A stretch of DNA of 64,000 nt from DASYLJ01 sp964432595 (lineage in GTDB: Bacteria; Desulfobacterota; Binatia; DP-6), in contig CAYSOF010000014.1 in assembly GCA_964432595.1 (NCBI GenBank), forward strand, positions 1 through 64,000, read 5' to 3'. Below, one piece after another: positions 53,356 through 61,085 of this stretch. Under the pieces are notes generated by a model. That model made no database searches. It had not been told where the DNA came from and worked only from the letters and a program-made list of their open reading frames with translations. The stretch's first letter is position 1. Every line of letters begins with the position of its first letter. A program made the translations under genes and the position numbers.

Positions 53356-54540
53356 ATGCTGCGATCCCGCCTGCGCTTCGGCACGTTCATGGCCCCGTAT
53401 CACTCGCCCAAGGAGAGTCCGACGGCGTGCCTCGAGCGCGATCGGGAGCTGATCCAGTGGCTCGACGAGCTCGGCTACGACGAGGCCTGGATCGGCGAGC
53501 ATCACTCGGCCGGCTACGAGATCATCGCCAGCCCGGAGCTGTTCATCGCCGACGTCGCCGCGCGCACGCGTCACATCAAGCTCGGCACGGGCGTCGTCTC
53601 CCTGCCCTACCACTCGCCGCTGATGGTCGCCGAGCGCATGAACCAGCTCGATCACCTGACGCGCGGCCGCGCGATCCTCGGCGTCGGCCCCGGCCTGCTG
53701 CCGTCCGACGCGATGATGCTCGGCATCAACCCGAGCGACCAGCGTCGCATGATGGGCGAGTCGCTCGACGCGATCCTCCGCCTGCTCCGCGGCGAGGCCG
53801 TCACGGTTAAGACCGACTGGTTCGAGCTGAAGGAAGCGAAGCTCCACCTGACGCCGTACTCGCGGCCGCACCTCGAGGTCGCCGTCGCCGCCTCGGTGAC
53901 GCCCTCGGGCCCGCGCACCGCGGGACGCTACGGCATCTCGATGCTGTCGCCCGCCGCCACCACGCAGGGCGGGTTCAACGCGCTCGCCTACCACTGGGGC
54001 CTGGTCGAGGAGACGGCGCGCGAGCACGACCAGCAGGTCGACCGCTCGCGCTGGCGCCTCGCCGGGTGGGTGCACGTCGCCGAGACGCGCGAGCAGGCGC
54101 TCAAGGACGTCCGCTACGGCATGGAGGAGTTCCTCTATTACTTCCAGAAGGTCGTGGCCCTGCCCGGCATTCCCGAGAAGGGCACCGTCGACGAGTGCAT
54201 CGAGGCGATGACCAACATAGGCGTCGCGGTGATCGGCACGCCCGACGACTGCATCCAGCAGATCGCGCGGCTCGAGGAGCAGTCCGGCGGCTTCGGCTGC
54301 TTCCTCTCGATCGGGCACGACTGGGCGAACCGGGAAGCGACCAAGCGCAGCTACGAGCTCATCGCGCGCCACGTCGTGCCGCGTTTCCAGGACGCCAGCG
54401 CGTTCGCGACGCGCAGCATGGAGTGGGTGCAGCAGCACCGCGCCCCGTTCCTCGGCGCCGCCACCCAAGGCGTGATGGAGGCCATCCAGAAGGACGCCGC
54501 CGAGCGGGCCGACAAGGCCACCGGCACCGGCGGCAGCTGA
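53356..54540 (+). CDS. LLM-class flavin-dependent oxidoreductase
   Basis: 394 residues; GAAGGAG upstream of the ATG. Luciferase-like monooxygenase TIM barrel: FGTFMAPYHSPKES, GYDEAWIGEHHS (the His pair), LGTGVVSLPYHSPLMVAERM, LTRGRAILGVGPGLLPSDA and GTPDDCIQQIARL. Uses FMNH2 or F420H2 with oxygen; many subfamilies degrade alkanesulfonates, terpenes or alkanes. Substrate not determinable. Confidence 0.92.
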   Translation: MLRSRLRFGTFMAPYHSPKESPTACLERDRELIQWLDELGYDEAWIGEHHSAGYEIIASPELFIADVAARTRHIKLGTGVVSLPYHSPLMVAERMNQLDHLTRGRAILGVGPGLLPSDAMMLGINPSDQRRMMGESLDAILRLLRGEAVTVKTDWFELKEAKLHLTPYSRPHLEVAVAASVTPSGPRTAGRYGISMLSPAATTQGGFNALAYHWGLVEETAREHDQQVDRSRWRLAGWVHVAETREQALKDVRYGMEEFLYYFQKVVALPGIPEKGTVDECIEAMTNIGVAVIGTPDDCIQQIARLEEQSGGFGCFLSIGHDWANREATKRSYELIARHVVPRFQDASAFATRSMEWVQQHRAPFLGAATQGVMEAIQKDAAERADKATGTGGS

Positions 54541-54549
54541 GCCCGACGT

Positions 54550-55035
54550 CTACAGCCCGAGGCCGTGTCGAATCGTCGCCACGATGGCCTCGGGCGGCGG
54601 CGCCACGTCGACCGCGAGCGCGTCCGCCGGCGGCTCGAGCGTCTCGAGCTGGCTGTCGAGCAGCGCCGGCGGCATGAAGTGGCCCTTCCGCATCGCGAGG
54701 CGCGCCCGGATCAACGGCGCCTCGCCGTGCAGCCAGACGAACCGCACCTCCGGACGTCCGTCGGCGAGCACGTGGCGATACGCGTCGCGGAGCGCGGAGC
54801 ACGCGATCACCGCCGACTCGTCGGCTTCCGCCAGCGTGTCGATCAGACGCCGCACGGCCGCGAGCCAGCCCGCGCGGTCCTTGTCGGTGAGGGGCTGCCC
54901 CGCCTGCATCTTGCGGACGTTCGCCGGCGAGTGCAGCTCGTCGCCGTCGTGGAACGTCCAGTCGAGCGCCGCGGCGAGACGCATGCCGATCGTCGACTTG
55001 CCCGAGCCCGACACGCCCATCACCACGACGATCAT
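54550..55035 (-). CDS. gntK: Gluconokinase
   Basis: 161 residues, the usual size. P-loop MGVSGSGKST (residues 6-15); DWTFHDGDELHSPANVRKM, ALRDAYRHVL and MRKGHFMPPALLDSQLETLE are gluconokinase-specific (GHFMP region binds the substrate). Phosphorylates gluconate to 6-phosphogluconate. Start overlaps the end of the MFS gene (ATGA), predicting the transporter carries gluconate or another sugar acid. Confidence 0.93.
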   Translation of the reverse strand: MIVVVMGVSGSGKSTIGMRLAAALDWTFHDGDELHSPANVRKMQAGQPLTDKDRAGWLAAVRRLIDTLAEADESAVIACSALRDAYRHVLADGRPEVRFVWLHGEAPLIRARLAMRKGHFMPPALLDSQLETLEPPADALAVDVAPPPEAIVATIRHGLGL

Positions 55036-56240
55036 GCGCGCGCCCTCCGCAGCCACAGCACCGGCGCGATCGTGAGCAGCATCATCCCGCTGTAGATCTG
55101 CCAGGCCGGCCGGTAGCTGCCGAAGACGTCGAACATCCACGCCGACCACTGATTGCCGATCAGCGTCGCACTCATGCAGAAGAGCATCGCGACGCCCATC
55201 AGACGGCCGATGCGCTCGGGCCCGAACATCTCGTGCAGGACCAGCGCGAGGATGGCCACGACGCCGCTGTTCACGAGACCGTGGAACACGGCCCACGCGG
55301 TCATCACGCCGACGTCGGTCGTGCTCCACATGAGGAACGCGGAGACGGTCAATCCGACCACGCACACGACCAGCGCCGTGCGCGCGGAGGTCCGCTCCGC
55401 CAGCCACCCGAACAGCGGCGCGCCCGCCGCGCCCACGAGCAGCTGGATGCTCAGGAGGCGCGACGCAACGTCGAGCGAGTGGCCCGAGTCGGTCTGGTAG
55501 GCGTGGAAGTGCAGCTGGATCGACGTGATCCAGGCATAGATCGCCGCATACACGAGACACAGTACCCACAGGCGCGCGTCGTTCCACGGCAGGTCGCGCA
55601 GCGTGCCGGCCTTCGTGCCCGCCTCGCTGCGGCCGTCGCTCGCGCGCAGCGTCAGCACGATGCCGGTGGCGAGCACGAAGTACGCGGCGCCGAGGCAGCC
55701 GAGCGCAAGGCGCCAGCCGCCCGTCGTCAGCAGCGAGACGGTGACGAACGGCAGGAAGCTGTTGAGCACGTTGTCGCCGCCGTTGAGCACGCCGATCGCC
55801 AGGCCGCGGTGACGCTGGAACAGACGCAGCACGAGCGCCGACGCCGCCACCGATCCGATGCAGGCCTGGCCGGGGCCCATGATCAACGAGATCGCCCAGT
55901 ACTCCGACAGCGAGCCGATCTCGGTGAGCGCCAGCAGGCTGCCGCCGACGACGAGCGCGCCGCCGGACAGCACCGTCCGCGCGCCGAGCCGGTCGGCGAG
56001 CTGCCCGGCGAAGGGCATCATCAGCGTGATCGCGGCGATCCGGACGGTCATCGCGGACGCGAACTGTGCGCGCGACCAGGCGAACTCCTCGATCATCGAC
56101 TTCATCAGGATCGAGACGGCGAGCGACGACGCCGAGTGGGCGGTGACGGCGAGGACGCCGACCAGCAGCGCGAGCCAGGCGCGCGGCGACTCGCCGAGAA
56201 CGGTCGATGCGCTCGTGCTCGACGAGGTGACGGACGACAC
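55032..56240 (-). CDS. MFS transporter
   Basis: 402 residues with 12 hydrophobic segments. QLADRLGARTVL is the MFS loop 2-3 signature; related GWLAERTSART marks the second half, so the duplicated MFS halves are clear. ATGA overlap with gluconokinase downstream suggests uptake of an organic acid such as gluconate, although sequence alone does not define the substrate. Confidence 0.89.
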   Translation of the reverse strand: MSSVTSSSTSASTVLGESPRAWLALLVGVLAVTAHSASSLAVSILMKSMIEEFAWSRAQFASAMTVRIAAITLMMPFAGQLADRLGARTVLSGGALVVGGSLLALTEIGSLSEYWAISLIMGPGQACIGSVAASALVLRLFQRHRGLAIGVLNGGDNVLNSFLPFVTVSLLTTGGWRLALGCLGAAYFVLATGIVLTLRASDGRSEAGTKAGTLRDLPWNDARLWVLCLVYAAIYAWITSIQLHFHAYQTDSGHSLDVASRLLSIQLLVGAAGAPLFGWLAERTSARTALVVCVVGLTVSAFLMWSTTDVGVMTAWAVFHGLVNSGVVAILALVLHEMFGPERIGRLMGVAMLFCMSATLIGNQWSAWMFDVFGSYRPAWQIYSGMMLLTIAPVLWLRRARA

Positions 56241-56288
56241 GCGCGCCTATCCCACGGCGATGCGACGCGAGCAAGGGCGACGAATTTC

Positions 56289-56318
56289 TTGACAATGCGG
56301 TTCCCCGGCCACTACTGT
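56289..56318 (+). promoter_or_regulatory. Sigma-70-type promoter for the Cys-rich exported gene
   Basis: TTGACA (56289-56294, perfect -35), 18-bp spacer, TACTGT (56313-56318) as -10. The start codon is 22 nt further on, with GGGGGGA as a ribosome site. Consensus -35 boxes are rare in this GC-rich window. Confidence 0.55.
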
Positions 56319-56339
56319 CCACAGCTGGGGGGACGCATC

Positions 56340-57542
56340 ATGCGTCGAGTCACGTCGTCGATCCTTGCCGCAATGCTGCTCGTCGCCGCGACCGCTGGTG
56401 CCGCCGACCGGCCGATCTCCGGTAGCAAGCTGCAGCTCAAGCGCAGCGGCACGAAGGAAAGCCTGACTTTCATCTCGAAGGATCGCTCGTTCCTTTTCCC
56501 GACGAGCGGCGGGCCCGACGATCCACAAGCGGTCGGCGCGGTGCTCGAGATCGTCCCCTTCCCCGGAACGGCGGTCTCGCTCGCCATGCCTCCCGGCACC
56601 GGAAAGCCGGGCTGGACCGGCAAGGCCGGCGCGTCGTCACGACTGAACTTCGACAACCCCCTCGCACCGAGCGGCATCTCGCCGGTGCGCGTCGCACTGC
56701 TGCGTCAGGGCAAGCAGATCAAGATCACTGCGCGGGCGCTCGCGGGCCTCTCATTCGCGCCCGCGACCGAGTCGATTGCGATCCGCCTGACCACGGGCTC
56801 GCTGCGCGCGTGCGTACGCTTCGACGTGTCGACGGTACGTCGCAGGGACACGTCGGTGTTTCTCGCCGTGAACGCCGCATCCGACTCGCTGCCGGACTGC
56901 TCCGACGAATCGATCGGGCTGCCGTCCGGCTGCGAGCTTAGTGGTTTCCCGGCGTGCGGCGGCAGCTGCTACGGCGACGACGTCTGCATCGGCGGACTCG
57001 GCACCTGCTCGTGCGTCCCACCGAGCTCGCTCTGCGGCGCGTCGACGGCGCCTGCGTGCGGCGGGGTGTGCCCCGGAGAACAGGTCTGCAACGACGTCGG
57101 CACCGGCTGCGCCTGCCTGCCCGACGGTGCGACACCATGCGGCACCCCCGGCGCGCCGACGTGTGGCGGCGCATGTCCGAGCGGTGAGGTCTGCCGTCCG
57201 ATGCTCCATGCGCCCGTCGGCGGCACCGCGTTGGGCTGCGGCTGCGGAGCGCCGACCGCCTGCAGCCAGAGCGGCGGCATCGAATGCCCGAATGGACGAG
57301 CGTGCAGTGCCGGGCCTCCCTTCGGTGTCGGCTGCTACTTGATGTCGATCGGCGGCGTGCCGTGCGACGAAGTGTGCCCCGACGGCGGGCCGAGCTATCC
57401 GGTGTACATCGCTGTGTCCGGGGGGACCTTCTGCGTCTGCGCTACTCCCGCGCCCTGCTGCGAGGGAGGCTTCGCGTGCCCACCCTCACAGTACTGCGAG
57501 CTACCGACGCTCAACACGTGCGCGTCCTGCCAGCCGCTATAG
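56340..57542 (+). CDS. Exported protein with repeated Cys-rich modules
   Basis: 400 residues from the ATG of MRRVTSSILAAML, leader ending near AGAAD. Residues about 20-195 are a beta-rich domain; the C-terminal half is a chain of disulfide modules: CGGSCYGDDVC/CSC, CGGVCPGEQVC/CAC, CGGACPSGEVC/CGC, then C-rich segments to CASCQPL. The module (CGG-x-CP-x-G-x-x-C-x5-8-C-x-C) is also at the end of the partial gene at the window start. Probably secreted; role unknown. Overlaps the convergent ALDH gene by 6 bp. Confidence 0.78.
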   Translation: MRRVTSSILAAMLLVAATAGAADRPISGSKLQLKRSGTKESLTFISKDRSFLFPTSGGPDDPQAVGAVLEIVPFPGTAVSLAMPPGTGKPGWTGKAGASSRLNFDNPLAPSGISPVRVALLRQGKQIKITARALAGLSFAPATESIAIRLTTGSLRACVRFDVSTVRRRDTSVFLAVNAASDSLPDCSDESIGLPSGCELSGFPACGGSCYGDDVCIGGLGTCSCVPPSSLCGASTAPACGGVCPGEQVCNDVGTGCACLPDGATPCGTPGAPTCGGACPSGEVCRPMLHAPVGGTALGCGCGAPTACSQSGGIECPNGRACSAGPPFGVGCYLMSIGGVPCDEVCPDGGPSYPVYIAVSGGTFCVCATPAPCCEGGFACPPSQYCELPTLNTCASCQPL

Positions 57543-59258
57543 CAGCACGCGCGCGAGCAGACCGGGCAGCTTGAGCCAGCTCGGGCTGGCCTCCATGTCG
57601 GCGACGAGCGGCGCCACTTTGGTGGCCTTCGGATTGTCGAAGAACCACATCGGGTACGGCTTCACGACGAGCGGGCCGCGGATCACCGACTTGTCGATGC
57701 CGTCGAGCATGCACGTGTTGTGCACCCAGCCGAGCCCGCTCTGGATGTCCTTCAGCGTGGCGCTCTGGTGCCCGCCCCACGGCATCACGCCCCACGCGTA
57801 GCAGAGCGCCGGCCAGTGGTTGATGGCCACCGTGCCGTAGCGCAGGTCGACGATCGCCTTGTCGAGCGCGGCGCTCACCGCCGGATCCTTCTCCAGCGCC
57901 GGCGGGATCAGGATCATCGCGTTCAGCGTCCCCCAGACGCGCTCGTTCATGAACACGGTCGCCGCCTGCAGGAACTGGACGGGATCGGTGCCGGCGATGC
58001 TGGTCTCGCTCAGCACGCCGCAGAACGGCTCGGTGTGGAAGAGCTTCTCGTTGGTGTCGCTGGCATCGAGCCCGGCGACGAGCGCCCACTGTAGCTTCTC
58101 GTCGCTGCCCTGGCCGAACTTCTTCGCCTCGGGATGGCCCGCCAGGAGCGTCTGGTAGCGGTCGAACGCGCCCGGGTAGTACGCCTTCCGCGTCGGGGCC
58201 TGCGACAGCCCCTGCTCCACGAGCGAGAGGAACTTCTCGCGCTGCGCCCAGCCCTTCCCGGTGATCAGCATCTTGGCCGCGTTGCAGTTGAACGAGCCAT
58301 TGTTCCACACCATCGACACGACGTTCTTCGCGATGAACGCCAGCTCCGCGTTCGTGTACGCGTACGGCACGATCGCGACGGGGCTCACGTTGCCCAGCTC
58401 TGACGTGATCGGGATCTTCAGCAGCGGGTCGTTCGTCGCGAGCCGCCGGTCGCGCTCCGGTCCGGGCGTGCCCCACACGATCATCTCGTGCGTGCGGTCC
58501 GAGCCGGTGATGTGCACGTCGTCGGCGGCCGGGTGGTAGACGAGCATCGAGCCGACGTCGCCGCCGCCGTAGACGATCCGCAGGTAGCCGCGCTGCACGA
58601 GCGGCGACAGCGCGCGCTCGAGGTACGGGCCGACCCACTCGTTCACCGGGTTCATCTTGAGGACGCACACCATGCCCTCAATGAAGAGCTTGCTGGCGAC
58701 GTCCATGGGCGGAATGCTCGACACGTTGCCGGCGCCGAGGATGACCGAGAGCCCGCCCTCCGGATCCTTCCGCTGATAGAACGCGGCCTGGCGCTCGCGG
58801 GCGACGTCGGGCGTCACGCCCTCGTCCATCAGCACGTGGCCGCTGAAGCCCTGGAACGTGATGCCGTCGATGGCGCTCCACGGGAACAGCGAGATCTCCG
58901 TGCGGCCGTCGGGACGCACCTTGGTACCGCGGCCGAGCGGCGGCTTGCCGCGCGCGGCGATCTCGTCGAGGTTGCTCGCGAGCAGCCGGAACAGTCGAAC
59001 GGTGGCCGACGGCCCGGCGAGCCACTCCTCGGCCGGATCGGCGCCGCGGCGCTTCGCGCCCTCGGCCACCCAGCCCGGCGCTTCCGCCATGATGCGCGGG
59101 ATGCACTCGCGGATCAGCGCGGCCTTCGCCGCCGGAGCGAGACGCGCGAACTCGCGCGCCTTGTCCTTCACGGTGCCGACGGCCTCGTCGACCAGCTTCG
59201 CGTCGGCGGGCGCCGTGCTGGCGGCGTCCGCGCTCATCTTGAGGGATGCGCTCGACAT
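57537..59258 (-). CDS. Aldehyde dehydrogenase family protein
   Basis: 573 residues, longer than the usual ~480-500. NAD-binding LKMNP with K201; TGSD (251-254); SELGN with E287 (general base); NNGSFNCNAAKM with catalytic C325. Extra N-terminal ~30 residues and a C-terminal extension (WLKLPGLLARVLL) explain the size. The neighbours, a 4HBT thioesterase and a P450, suggest oxidation of a lipid-derived aldehyde. Confidence 0.88.
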   Translation of the reverse strand: MSSASLKMSADAASTAPADAKLVDEAVGTVKDKAREFARLAPAAKAALIRECIPRIMAEAPGWVAEGAKRRGADPAEEWLAGPSATVRLFRLLASNLDEIAARGKPPLGRGTKVRPDGRTEISLFPWSAIDGITFQGFSGHVLMDEGVTPDVARERQAAFYQRKDPEGGLSVILGAGNVSSIPPMDVASKLFIEGMVCVLKMNPVNEWVGPYLERALSPLVQRGYLRIVYGGGDVGSMLVYHPAADDVHITGSDRTHEMIVWGTPGPERDRRLATNDPLLKIPITSELGNVSPVAIVPYAYTNAELAFIAKNVVSMVWNNGSFNCNAAKMLITGKGWAQREKFLSLVEQGLSQAPTRKAYYPGAFDRYQTLLAGHPEAKKFGQGSDEKLQWALVAGLDASDTNEKLFHTEPFCGVLSETSIAGTDPVQFLQAATVFMNERVWGTLNAMILIPPALEKDPAVSAALDKAIVDLRYGTVAINHWPALCYAWGVMPWGGHQSATLKDIQSGLGWVHNTCMLDGIDKSVIRGPLVVKPYPMWFFDNPKATKVAPLVADMEASPSWLKLPGLLARVLL

Positions 59259-59347
59259 GGGGCGGCAAGATAGAGGATGGGGCCGGCCGGGTCGAGGCGG
59301 TCCCGCGCATTTGCAGAGTCGCGCTCGCCTCGCTACGGCGAGGCTTC

Positions 59348-59767
59348 ATGAGCGAGCCCGTCCTCCGGTCGGTGGCGACGTACCGGGTGCTCTTCGCCGA
59401 CTGCGACCCGATGCGGATCATGTACTACGCGTCGTACTTCCGGCTCTTCGAGATCGGCCGCGCCGAGCTCTTCCGGACGCTCGGCCACGCCTTCAAGACC
59501 TACATCGACCGCGGGCTCTACCTGGCCGTGACGGGAACCGCGTGCCGTTATCGGCGCCCGGCGCGCTACGACGACGTCCTCGAGATCTCCGCGGGCGTGC
59601 CGACGATCGGCCGCGCCCGCATGACGATCGCCTACGCGATCGCACGCGACGGCGAGCTCCTCGCCGACGGGCACACCGACCACGCGCTCCTCGACGACGA
59701 CGGCCGCCCGCAGCGCATGCCGCCCGACGTCCGCGCGCTGATGGAGGAGCTCAGCCGGCCGGCGTGA
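59348..59767 (+). CDS. 4HBT/YbgC-like acyl-CoA thioesterase
   Basis: 139 residues from MSEPVLRSVATYRV. YbgC-type hot-dog signature FADCDPMRIMYYASYFRLFE, with the Asp of the D-x-x-G/R-site and the Tyr-rich strand; RGLYLAVTGTACRYRRPARYDD follows (in part: YRRPARYDD). Hydrolyses short or aryl acyl-CoA esters. Overlaps the convergent P450 end by 17 bp. Confidence 0.88.
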   Translation: MSEPVLRSVATYRVLFADCDPMRIMYYASYFRLFEIGRAELFRTLGHAFKTYIDRGLYLAVTGTACRYRRPARYDDVLEISAGVPTIGRARMTIAYAIARDGELLADGHTDHALLDDDGRPQRMPPDVRALMEELSRPA

Positions 59768-61004
59768 ACTCCACGGGCATCCGCTTGATGCCGTGGATGA
59801 AATACGACTGCAGCATGTCCGGCGGCGCGGTCACGCGGATGTCGGGCAGCCGGTGCAGCAGCTCGTCGAACATGACGAGGATCTCGCGCCGGGCGAGGTT
59901 GGCGCCGAGGCAGAAGTGCATCCCGCCGCCACCGAAGCCGACGTGGTCGTTCGGTGTCCGCGTCACGTCGAAGCGGTAGGGATCGGCGAACGCCAGCGGG
60001 TCGCGGTTCGCCGCGTTGTACCAGAGGACGACCTTCTCGCCGGCGCGAATCCGCTGGCCGCCGATCTCGACGTCCTCCGTCGCCGTGCGGCGGAAGTGGA
60101 TCACCGGAGTCGCCCAGCGCACGATCTCCTCGACGGCCGTCGGGCCGACGCCCTTCCAGTCGGCCATCCACTTCGCGCGCTCGGCGGGGAAGTCGGTGAG
60201 CGCCTTCATGCCGTGGCTGATCGCGTTCCGCGTCGTCTCGTTCCCGGCGACCACCAGCAGGATGAAGAACGAGCCGAACTCCTGCGCCGTCAGGTGCTCG
60301 CCGTCGACCTCGGCCTGCATCAACGCCGTCGTGATGTCGTCCGCCGGCGTCGCCCGGCGCGACTCGCCGAGCGCCTGCGCATACTGGAACAGCTCGAGAC
60401 CGGCGGCCATGAGCTGCTCGATCGTGCTGCCGTACTCGGGATCGCCCGCGCCGAGGATCATGTTCGTCAGCTCGAAAATGCGCTGATTGTCCGCGCGCGG
60501 GATGCCCATCATGTCGCAGATGATCTGCAGCGGCAGTTTGGCCGCGACCTCGGTCACGAAGTCGCAGCGTCCCTTCGGCGCCACTGCGTCGACGATCTCG
60601 CGCGCCAGGACGCGGACGCTCTCCTCGACCCGCGCCACCATCCGCGGCGTGAAGCCACGGTTCACGATCCCGCGCAGCTTCGTGTGGCGCGGCGCATCCA
60701 TGTTGATCATCGAGCCGAAGAACTCGAGCATGTCGAGCGGCAGGTCCGTGATGTTGGAGCCCTGCCCCGAGATGAAGTGGTCGTGGTCGCGGCTCACGCG
60801 CACGACGTCCGCGTGGCGCGTCAGCGACCAGAAGCCCGGGCCCGTCACGAAGTTCGGGATCTCGGGCTCGGCGTGGAACGACACCGGCCGCCCTTCCCGC
60901 AACCGCGCAAAGATGGCGTCCCGATCGGGACGGAGCCACAGCTCCGGCGTGCCCAGCTTGATGTCGTCCAGAGCGAGATCGGTGGTCGGCGTCGGCACCG
61001 GCAT
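59751..61004 (-). CDS. Cytochrome P450
   Basis: 417 residues from MPVPTPTTDLALDD; a TTG 36 nt upstream is the alternative. I-helix AGNETT (253-258, oxygen activation; N for the more common D/E-T pair), ExxR at E293-R296, and heme motif FGGGGMHFCLGANLARRE with C365. Similar to CYP125/CYP142-type steroid and fatty-acid hydroxylases (style of SFFILLVVAGNETTRNAISH). Needs a ferredoxin partner; the 4Fe-4S protein earlier in the window is not a close fit. Confidence 0.92.
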   Translation of the reverse strand: MPVPTPTTDLALDDIKLGTPELWLRPDRDAIFARLREGRPVSFHAEPEIPNFVTGPGFWSLTRHADVVRVSRDHDHFISGQGSNITDLPLDMLEFFGSMINMDAPRHTKLRGIVNRGFTPRMVARVEESVRVLAREIVDAVAPKGRCDFVTEVAAKLPLQIICDMMGIPRADNQRIFELTNMILGAGDPEYGSTIEQLMAAGLELFQYAQALGESRRATPADDITTALMQAEVDGEHLTAQEFGSFFILLVVAGNETTRNAISHGMKALTDFPAERAKWMADWKGVGPTAVEEIVRWATPVIHFRRTATEDVEIGGQRIRAGEKVVLWYNAANRDPLAFADPYRFDVTRTPNDHVGFGGGGMHFCLGANLARREILVMFDELLHRLPDIRVTAPPDMLQSYFIHGIKRMPVEFTPAG

Positions 61005-61085
61005 ACGATCGTTCGACCACGCGGTCGGGGTCGAGTGCAAACCTCCGCCTTCCGCCCGTCACGGGTCGCATGGTACGCCCGATGG

